A DNA stretch of 64,000 nucleotides from Pseudomonas putida (GTDB lineage: Bacteria; Pseudomonadota; Gammaproteobacteria; Pseudomonadales; Pseudomonadaceae). The number at the start of each line of letters is the position of its first letter. Position 1 is the first letter of the stretch. The DNA lies in the NCBI RefSeq assembly GCF_026625125.1, contig NZ_CP113097.1, forward strand, positions 4,016,001 through 4,080,000, in the 5' to 3' direction. Positions 58,785-64,000 of this stretch are shown piece by piece. A program made the position numbers and the translations under genes. The notes below the pieces were generated by a model. That model was given only the letters and a program-made list of their open reading frames with translations, ran no database searches and was not told the origin of the DNA.

Positions 58785-59315
58785 ATGGCGGAACAACTAT
58801 CCACAAGTAAGTGCGATTCACCATTACTCCAGGCATTCGTCGCCAATCGCAGCATCCTGGTCAAGATCGCAGCGCGCATCACCGGCTGCCGCTCACGCGC
58901 CGAAGACGTGGTGCAGGACGCGTTCTTCCGGCTCGGCGCCGCCCCGCAGATCACCTCGTCGTTTAAGGCGCAGCTGAGCTACCTGTTCCAGATCGTGCGC
59001 AACCTGGCCATCGATCATTACCGCAAACAGGCGATGGAGCTGAAGTATTCGGGCAGCGAGGAGGAAGGCTTGAACGTGGTCATCCAGAACGCGTCGCCCG
59101 AAGCGACGCACATCAACCTGGCGGCCCTCGAGCACATTGCCGAGGCGCTGAACGAGCTGCCCCAGCGCACCCGTTACGCTTTCGAGATGTACCGTTTGCA
59201 CGGTGTGCCGCAAAAAGACATCGCCAAGGAGCTGGGCGTGTCGCCGACGCTGGTCAACTTCATGATCCGTGATGCGCTGGTGCACTGCCGCAAGACCGCC
59301 AGCCGCCAGGCCTGA
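58785..59315 (+). CDS. pvdS: ECF sigma factor PvdS (PfrI), iron-starvation sigma factor
   Basis: A 176-residue ECF sigma factor that directs RNA polymerase to pyoverdine promoters. Region 2 includes ITGCRSRAEDVVQDAFFRL and SYLFQIVRNLAIDHYRKQ; region 4 includes LPQRTRYAFEMYRLHGVPQKDIAKELGVSPTLVNFMIRDAL, nearly the text of P. aeruginosa PvdS as I recall it. The P. putida counterpart is called PfrI. The ATG at 58785 was chosen because AAGGTGA lies upstream and the protein then begins MAEQLSTSKC like its relatives; the frame is open further 5'. It is divergent from pvdL and preceded by a Fur box. Five matching target boxes lie within this window. Confidence 0.95.
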   Translation: MAEQLSTSKCDSPLLQAFVANRSILVKIAARITGCRSRAEDVVQDAFFRLGAAPQITSSFKAQLSYLFQIVRNLAIDHYRKQAMELKYSGSEEEGLNVVIQNASPEATHINLAALEHIAEALNELPQRTRYAFEMYRLHGVPQKDIAKELGVSPTLVNFMIRDALVHCRKTASRQA

Positions 59316-59318
59316 CCC

Positions 59319-59404
59319 AGCGGCAAGCTGCAAGCTGCAAGCTGCAAGACGGATCAGCGCCGACCCGCTTTTCTCTTGCAGCTTGAAGCTTGCAGCTTGC
59401 CGCT
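59319..59404. terminator. 31-bp inverted repeat between convergent pvdS and acetyltransferase genes
   Basis: Arms 59319-59349 and 59374-59404 are reverse complements with one mismatch. Each is built from the repeated hexamer CAAGCT/GCAAGCTG. The right part follows a TTTTCT run. It lies exactly between two convergent stops and probably ends transcription from both sides. Confidence 0.6.
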
Positions 59405-59410
59405 CCAGGC

Positions 59411-60424
59411 CTAGGCCAGGCTGCAGCGGTCGAAGAACCGCTCCCGACCCAGGATCATCAACGCTGCACGTTTGTGCGGGAAGTCGAACTCCTTGTCGCA
59501 GTGGAAGCACTGGTCCTGCATGTAGCCGATCATCTTGCCGTTGTCGGCACGGGGCTCGGCCACCACCCGCTGAGTGCGGGGGTCATCCAGAAATAGGTAG
59601 TGCACCAGCGCCGACAGCCAACTGGCGACCTTGTGCCGCCCCCGATGCGCCTGCTCACCCACCAGCATATGGATGCCACGGTCGTAGTCGTCGGCCTGGT
59701 AGAACGGCGCGATGCGGTCTTCCTTGGCCCAATAAGCCTCGAAGTAGGCAAATGGCTGATCGTCGAAGCAGCCGATCAAGGTCACGGTGCGCGGGTCGGC
59801 TTGCAGCTTGGCCAGGTACTCCCGATGCTGCTCCAGCGACCCGCCCTCCTGCCAGAACTGCTCCACACGCGGATCGTTCTGCCAACGATTGAAGCGCTCC
59901 AGGTCCTGGTCGATCTCCAGGGTACGCAGCGACACCCAGCTGCCCAGGCGCGCATCGAAGCGCCGATACACCTCGCCACGGGGCTTGGGTGCCCGGCGCG
60001 GGTGGCGCTTGCCATCGCTGAGCTGCATCTGTTGCGGGTATGCGCCCTTGACCGGCTGCGCCAGCCAGGGCTGTGGCAACTGCCAGAACATGGAGCGCTC
60101 GCACAGGTACACGCCTGGCTGTTGCGTGCTGAGCAACAGGCCACTGGCGAGGGCCTCAGGGACAGCCTGCGGCAGGTGCCAGGCAAGGCGCTGGCAGGCT
60201 GGGTCACGCGACAACAACCAATAACAGGCGGCCCACAGGGCCTGCTCCGGGCGCTCGGGGCACAGGCGTTCAACATGCACCGCCAGGGTAGCGGCTGGCG
60301 CCAGGCGCACCTGGATCAGCGGGCGGCCCTCCAGGGTCAGGCTCAGGCACAGATCGCCCTCTTCAGCGCTGAGGCTACGCCAGCGGGGCTGTGACAAGGG
60401 CTGCGAAGCGGCATCGAAAGGCAT
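59411..60424 (-). CDS. Siderophore GNAT acetyltransferase (IucB/RhbD/PvdYII-like)
   Basis: A 337-residue acyltransferase of the siderophore Acetyltransf_8 (IucB/RhbD) family, which acylates N-hydroxylated amine side chains to make hydroxamates. The N-terminal half is variable. The C-terminal GNAT domain (about 150-330) holds RFNRWQNDPRVEQFW, the catalytic-region FAYFEAYWAKEDRIAPFY, a GIHMLVGEQAHRGRHK acyl-CoA-binding loop and RVVAEPRADNGKMIGYMQDQCF. A perfect PvdS-type box lies 43 bases upstream. In this locus it would acetylate N5-hydroxyornithine, but that needs pvdA, which is not in the window, and cyclo-hydroxyornithine would not need acetylation. It may therefore serve an acetyl-hydroxyornithine residue elsewhere in the peptide. 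Confidence 0.88.
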   Translation of the reverse strand: MPFDAASQPLSQPRWRSLSAEEGDLCLSLTLEGRPLIQVRLAPAATLAVHVERLCPERPEQALWAACYWLLSRDPACQRLAWHLPQAVPEALASGLLLSTQQPGVYLCERSMFWQLPQPWLAQPVKGAYPQQMQLSDGKRHPRRAPKPRGEVYRRFDARLGSWVSLRTLEIDQDLERFNRWQNDPRVEQFWQEGGSLEQHREYLAKLQADPRTVTLIGCFDDQPFAYFEAYWAKEDRIAPFYQADDYDRGIHMLVGEQAHRGRHKVASWLSALVHYLFLDDPRTQRVVAEPRADNGKMIGYMQDQCFHCDKEFDFPHKRAALMILGRERFFDRCSLA

Positions 60425-60466
60425 GGTCAGGGCTCACAGAAATGAATTGAAGGCTCGCTTCTGAAA

Positions 60467-60490
60467 ACGTCATTGCAATCGGGGAATTTA
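60467..60490 (-). promoter_or_regulatory. Iron-starvation (PvdS) box of the acetyltransferase
   Basis: On the minus strand TAAAT-N16-CGT, an exact consensus match, 43 bases before the acetyltransferase start. It overlaps the last bases of the upstream solute-binding-protein gene. Confidence 0.78.
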
Positions 60491-61297
60491 GTCGTGGGGG
60501 GCTTGGACGGTGATCTGGTAAGGCTGGAAGATGCGGGTCAGTTCGCCGGTATCACGCAGGCGGCGCAGCAAAGCGGCCAACTGCGCGTCGCTGATCGGCG
60601 CGCCAGGGCGCAGCAGCGCATAGTGATGGTAGACCTGATCGATGCGCGTGGAGGCGATCAGCTGGCCCTGGCTGGCCGGGTTGCGCGCCAAGAAATCACT
60701 GAGGTACGAGCGCGTCACCAGCGCGATGTCGGCGCGGCCAGCCTGCACCATCAGCAGGTTGCTGTCGTGCGAATAGGTCAGCGTGGCGTTGTAGGCCTTG
60801 CGCAGGTAGTTGGGGTCCGGGTTGAAACGGGCGAATGCATAGTGGTAACCGTTGAACAGCGCCAGGCGCTTGCCGGCAAGGTCATCGAAATAGCGTTGGT
60901 CACGGCCATCGACCTGCTTGGCCACGAACACCTCGGCATCTTCCAGGCCCATGTCCACCGCCTGATGGGGTATTCGTTGCCAGCCCCACTGCGGGTTCTC
61001 GAAGATGGCCATGTCGGTGCGGCCTTGCTGGAAATCGCCAAAGCGCCGCTGGATCGATGTGGGCACCAGCACGAAGCGATAGTCTTGCTGCAGGCGGTTC
61101 AACGCTTCGACCAGTTGCGGCAGCAACCCGGTGTCCGCGCCTTGCTCGGGGCGCACCGTATAAGGCGGAAAATGCGCGGCACCGATCTTCACCTTGATGG
61201 CGTCAGCTGCCCAGACCGGTGCCGCCAGCCATACAGCGGCCAGCATCAACAGGGTGGTCAAAGCCTTCAGGCCGGGCGCTGGAGTCAAGACGGACAC
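60488..61297 (-). CDS. Periplasmic solute-binding protein (SBP family 3)
   Basis: A 269-residue periplasmic binding protein of the amino-acid (SBP_bac_3) type. It has a signal peptide (cleaved after VWA near residue 30), then a mature start IKVKIGAAHFPPYT, LPQLVEALN, and the family's second-lobe stretch YFDDLAGKRLALFNGY. The start is a GTG at 61297; an ATG nearby at 61301 is in another frame. The ribosome site is weak. No permease or ATPase gene is adjacent, so it is an orphan component or a ligand sensor. It precedes the siderophore acetyltransferase, but that gene has its own PvdS box, so the two need not be co-regulated. Confidence 0.82.
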   Translation of the reverse strand: MSVLTPAPGLKALTTLLMLAAVWLAAPVWAADAIKVKIGAAHFPPYTVRPEQGADTGLLPQLVEALNRLQQDYRFVLVPTSIQRRFGDFQQGRTDMAIFENPQWGWQRIPHQAVDMGLEDAEVFVAKQVDGRDQRYFDDLAGKRLALFNGYHYAFARFNPDPNYLRKAYNATLTYSHDSNLLMVQAGRADIALVTRSYLSDFLARNPASQGQLIASTRIDQVYHHYALLRPGAPISDAQLAALLRRLRDTGELTRIFQPYQITVQAPHD

Positions 61298-61451
61298 TCA
61301 TAACGGTTCATACCTGGATGCGCCTAAGCTAGGCGTTTTCCTGGCAAGGCACAACTGCTGGTTATGCCAAAGTGAGGGCATTTTGCCAGGGGATGCCGTG
61401 ACGCCGGACATTGGCTACGCTGCTCTGGCATGTATGGCGAGGGAGCCTGGT

Positions 61452-61997
61452 ATGGGCCACTGGTTGGTAATCGACCTGGAAGCCACCACCGACGACGGTG
61501 GCTGGCCGGTGACGGAGATGGAAATCATTGAAATCGGCGCCAGCCTGGTGACCCGTGAAGGCCGCGAAGTGGACCACTTCCAGCGCTTCGTGCGGCCCAG
61601 GCGGCGGCCGCAACTGACGCCGTTCTGCCGAGAACTGACTCATATCAGCCAGGCCAGCGTGGACAGCGCGGCGCCATTTCCCGAGGTATGGGCGCGTTTC
61701 GAACGCTGGCTGGGGCACCACCGTGGGCAATTGCAGGCCTGGGTCAGCTGGGGTGATTACGATCGCCAGCAATTGCTTCAGGAATGGCAGCAACATGAGC
61801 TCGATAGCCTGTTGCACAACCTGCCGCATATCAACCTCAAGCAGCGCTTCGCCAAGGCTCGTCACCTGCAGCGCCCGATGGGCCTGAACGGTGCCCTGCA
61901 ACTGGCCGGCATGCACTTTTGCGGGCAGCAGCACCGGGCGCTGGAGGATGCCCGCAATACCGCGCGGCTATTGCCCTTGAGCCTGCCGGGCATTTGA
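61452..61997 (+). CDS. DEDDh 3'-5' exonuclease family protein
   Basis: A 181-residue exonuclease of the DnaQ-like/ERI-1 type. Exo I carries D8 and E10 (VIDLEATTDDGG), exo II lies around VSWGDYDRQQL, and exo III is the H-x4-D of HRALEDARNTARLL. These acidic residues bind two metal ions and cut DNA or RNA from the 3' end. The ATG at 61452, with GAGGGAG about 6-8 bases before it, gives the usual start MGHWLVIDLE; longer starts in the open frame lack support. It is divergent from the solute-binding protein and followed by ppnP. Confidence 0.87.
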   Translation: MGHWLVIDLEATTDDGGWPVTEMEIIEIGASLVTREGREVDHFQRFVRPRRRPQLTPFCRELTHISQASVDSAAPFPEVWARFERWLGHHRGQLQAWVSWGDYDRQQLLQEWQQHELDSLLHNLPHINLKQRFAKARHLQRPMGLNGALQLAGMHFCGQQHRALEDARNTARLLPLSLPGI

Positions 61998-62087
61998 GCG
62001 CAGGCCACCTGAAAGCAGATGACGAGGCGGATGGGCTTGGGCATACTGGCCAGCCCTTTTTCATCCCTCTTTTTCAGGAGTCGCCCC

Positions 62088-62372
62088 ATGTTCAAGGTCA
62101 ACGAGTACTTCGATGGTACCGTCAAGTCGATCGCCTTCGAAGGCACTGAAGGCCCGGCCACCGTCGGTGTCATGGCACCGGGCGAATACGAGTTCGGCAC
62201 CGCCAAGCGCGAAATCATGCACGTGGTTTCCGGTGCGCTGACCGTCAAGCTGCCAGGCAGCGACAACTGGGAAACCTTCAACGCGGGCGACAAGTTCAAT
62301 GTGGCTGCCGACAGCAAGTTCCAGCTCAAGGTAGCGGTAGACACTGCCTACCTGTGCGAGTACCGCGACTAA
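62088..62372 (+). CDS. ppnP: Pyrimidine/purine nucleoside phosphorylase PpnP
   Basis: A 94-residue single-domain cupin of the former DUF1255 family, shown in E. coli to cleave several nucleosides with phosphate into base and ribose-1-phosphate. The whole family sequence is recognisable: [48 protein letters not shown] and DTAYLCEY at the end. The ATG at 62088 has CAGGAG about 6 bases upstream and gives the family's normal length. It may share a transcript with the exonuclease 90 bases upstream. Confidence 0.93.
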   Translation: MFKVNEYFDGTVKSIAFEGTEGPATVGVMAPGEYEFGTAKREIMHVVSGALTVKLPGSDNWETFNAGDKFNVAADSKFQLKVAVDTAYLCEYRD

Positions 62373-62391
62373 GCGCTGCCTGCACCGGCCT

Positions 62392-62703
62392 CATCGCCGG
62401 CAAGCCGGCTCCCACAGGTACCGCGCTGCTCTCAAGGCCAGCGCTAACCCAGTGGGCCGGCTTGCCGGCGATGGTGGCAACGCTATCGCAACAGAAACCC
62501 CGCAACCTGCTCAGCCGCCGCCTGCAAATGCTGCTCATGGCTGAACCCCGAGGCCTCCCACAGCTACCGCGCTGCTCTCAAGGCCAGCGCTAACCCTGGA
62601 GGGAGCCGGCTTGCCGGCGATGGTGGCAACGCTATCGCAACAGAAACTCCGCAACCTGCTCAGCCGCCGCCTGCAAATGCTGCTCATGGCTGAACCCCGA
62701 GGC
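62392..62703. repeat. REP elements and tandem 146/149-bp duplication reaching into the hydrolase 3' end
   Basis: After a REP core (near 62392-62417) there are two adjacent direct copies, 62409-62554 and 62555-62703, nearly identical apart from small indels. Each contains TACCGCGCTGCTCTCAAGGC, a REP core and the stretch GCAACCTGCTCAGCCGCCGC. The second copy includes the last 72 bases of the hydrolase gene (62632-62703), so the first copy carries a dead duplicate of that 3' end. The repeat fills the gap between ppnP and the hydrolase. Confidence 0.85.
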
Positions 62704-63324
62704 TTTCAGCGGCTTCAGGTCATGGTCGCCTGCCACCAGCCAGCTGACCTCGATCGACGGTGACAGCGCATACCCCTGCACCGCCTCACGATTGCCCAGC
62801 GCATCCCGCTCGCCCTGCACGATCAACGTCGGCGTCTGCAAGCCTGCCAAATGTTCGACCCTCGGTTTTTCCGGTTTGCCCACGGCATAGAACGGATAAC
62901 CCAGGCACACCAGCGCGTCAGCACCCAACTCGTCAGCCAGCAGGCTGGCCATGCGCCCGCCCATTGACTTGCCGCCAATCGCCAGCTTGCCCGTGACCAA
63001 AGGTCGCACCTGCCGGTACACCTCGCGCCAGCATTCGAGCAGCACCTTCTGTGGATTAGGTGGCCGCTTGCCACCCCCTGCCCTGCGCTCGGCCATGTAG
63101 GGGAACTCGAAGCGAACCACCCCGACGCCAAGCGCCGCCAGCCTTTGCGCCATTTCGTCCATGAACCCGCTGTCCATTGGCGCGCCAGCGCCATGGGCCA
63201 GGATCAGGCACGCCGCCGCTCTGCCATCTTGCGGCGTGTGCGGCGGATTGCAGTGCAAGCCTGGGACATTTCCGATCTTCGCCCATTGATCCCCGTCAAT
63301 ACCGGCACGTTGCCCATTAATCAT
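62632..63324 (-). CDS. Alpha/beta hydrolase (KANL3/Tex30, dienelactone-hydrolase-like)
   Basis: A 230-residue hydrolase. The oxyanion/HG region is LILAHGAGAPMDS, the nucleophile Ser lies in IGGKSMGGRMAS, the acid in QGERDALGN and the His in AGDHDLKPL, the order seen in the Tex30/KANL3-like family of unknown substrate. The ATG at 63324 (MINGQRAG) was preferred over an in-frame upstream ATG at 63381, which would run into the ccoN start, because GAGG lies 8 bases before it. It is divergent from ccoN. Its last 72 bases are duplicated just downstream. Confidence 0.86.
   Translation of the reverse strand: MINGQRAGIDGDQWAKIGNVPGLHCNPPHTPQDGRAAACLILAHGAGAPMDSGFMDEMAQRLAALGVGVVRFEFPYMAERRAGGGKRPPNPQKVLLECWREVYRQVRPLVTGKLAIGGKSMGGRMASLLADELGADALVCLGYPFYAVGKPEKPRVEHLAGLQTPTLIVQGERDALGNREAVQGYALSPSIEVSWLVAGDHDLKPLKASGFSHEQHLQAAAEQVAEFLLR
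63286..63299. promoter_or_regulatory. ANR/FNR-type box upstream of ccoN
   Basis: TTGAT-CCCC-GTCAA matches the ANR consensus TTGAT-N4-ATCAA at 9 of 10 positions. It is centred about 81 bases before the ccoN ATG, inside the 5' coding part of the divergent hydrolase. Oxygen-limited activation of cbb3 oxidase genes by ANR is well known in Pseudomonas. The -10 is not convincing. Confidence 0.5.
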
Positions 63325-63373
63325 GCTTGCCTCGCTGTAAAGCCTGCCAATAACCGTGGATGGGAACCCATAC

Positions 63374-64000
63374 ATGAACACAACCAGCAGTACCGCCTAT
63401 AACTATAAGGTGGTCCGCCAATTCGCCATCATGACGGTGGTGTGGGGAATCGTCGGGATGGGGCTCGGCGTCTTCATCGCCGCCCAGCTCGCCTGGCCTT
63501 CCCTGAATTTCGACCTCCCCTGGACCAGCTTCGGCCGCCTGCGCCCACTGCATACCAATGCGGTGATCTTCGCGTTCGGCGGCTGCGCACTGTTCGCCAC
63601 CTCCTATTATTCGGTGCAACGCACCTGCCAGACCACCCTGTTCGCACCCGGCCTGGCCGCGTTCACCTTCTGGGGCTGGCAACTGGTCATCCTGCTGGCG
63701 GCCATCACCCTGCCGCTGGGTTACACCAGCTCCAAGGAATATGCCGAGCTGGAATGGCCGATCGACATCCTGATCACGATTGTCTGGGTCTGCTACGCCA
63801 TCGTGTTCTTCGGGACCCTGATCAAGCGCACCACCAAGCATATCTACGTCGGCAACTGGTTCTTCGGCGCCTTCATCCTGACCGTGGCCATGCTGCACAT
63901 CATCAACAACCTGGAGCTGCCGGTCAGCCTGACCAAGTCGTACTCAGTCTACGCGGGGGCCACCGACGCCATGGTGCAGTGGTGGTACGGCCACAACGCC
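63374..64000 (+). CDS. ccoN: cbb3-type cytochrome c oxidase subunit I (CcoN), 5' part
   Basis: The first 209 codons of the catalytic subunit of the high-affinity cbb3 oxidase; the gene runs off the window end. TM1 (about 18-40, [20 protein letters not shown]) is followed by the conserved [16 protein letters not shown], whose His ligates the low-spin haem b. Further membrane segments follow ([38 protein letters not shown]), then [21 protein letters not shown] and the start of the WWYGHNA block next to the CuB/haem b3 ligands. ATG at 63374. No stop is present up to the last base. Confidence 0.95.
   Translation, partial: MNTTSSTAYNYKVVRQFAIMTVVWGIVGMGLGVFIAAQLAWPSLNFDLPWTSFGRLRPLHTNAVIFAFGGCALFATSYYSVQRTCQTTLFAPGLAAFTFWGWQLVILLAAITLPLGYTSSKEYAELEWPIDILITIVWVCYAIVFFGTLIKRTTKHIYVGNWFFGAFILTVAMLHIINNLELPVSLTKSYSVYAGATDAMVQWWYGHNA

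Overview
The window is GC-rich DNA from a Pseudomonas of the P. putida / P. entomophila type. It carries most of a pyoverdine siderophore locus: PvdL, other pyoverdine peptide synthetases, PvdH, a receptor of the FpvA type and the sigma factor PvdS. Other genes typical of a putida-group neighbourhood are interleaved with them (DsbD/TlpA/DsbG, a molybdenum hydroxylase, PpnP, CcoN). As far as I recall, the order pvdL - pvdS - siderophore acetyltransferase - solute-binding protein - exonuclease - ppnP - hydrolase - ccoN is that of P. putida KT2440. No pvdA, pvdE, pvdF, pvdM/N/O/P or pvdQ is present here.

Layout. 1-11 kb (+): the 3' end of one NRPS (Thr module), the terminal NRPS (C-A-T-E-C-A-T-TE) and an esterase-like hydrolase. 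11.4-13.9 kb (-): TonB-dependent receptor with a signalling N-terminal domain (FpvA). 14.3-27.6 kb (-): two NRPS genes overlapping by 4 bp; the first ends in a fused Fe(II)/2-oxoglutarate hydroxylase and the second activates Asp, together a beta-hydroxyaspartate module. 27.8-28.9 kb (+): an SCP2-cupin/JmjC fusion protein. 29.0-30.4 kb (-): pvdH. 30.8-32.8 kb (-): a QseBC-like two-component system. 33.0-35.7 kb (+): a polymorphic toxin (Ntox15/Tde type) with two Tdi1-like immunity genes, partly AT-rich. 35.7-41.8 kb (-): a MocA / XdhC / triheme cytochrome c / [2Fe-2S] / molybdopterin oxidoreductase operon. 42.1-45.4 kb (+): a dsbD-tlpA-dsbG operon. 45.5-58.5 kb (-): pvdL. 58.8-59.3 kb (+): pvdS behind a Fur box. 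59.4-61.3 kb (-): siderophore GNAT acetyltransferase and a periplasmic binding protein. 61.5-64 kb: exonuclease, ppnP, alpha/beta hydrolase and the start of ccoN.

How it works together. Fur would repress pvdS when iron is sufficient. PvdS would then read five iron-starvation boxes that I found by eye, all with a 16-nt spacer: upstream of the hydroxylase NRPS, the SCP2-cupin gene, pvdH, pvdL and the acetyltransferase. PvdL builds the acylated Glu-Tyr-Dab chromophore precursor. By-eye specificity codes give Ser, an unassigned residue (probably basic) and beta-OH-Asp from the minus-strand NRPS pair, and Thr, D-Ser and a probable ornithine derivative from the plus-strand NRPSs, released by the thioesterase. 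The product is therefore likely a pyoverdine beginning Chr-Ser-X-OHAsp and ending Thr-D-Ser-(hydroxy)Orn; the middle residues are encoded outside the window.

The least-explained item in the iron regulon is the SCP2-cupin protein. The toxin island is the clearest sign of gene transfer. REP-type palindromes are abundant, and several form unusual tandem or mirror arrangements.
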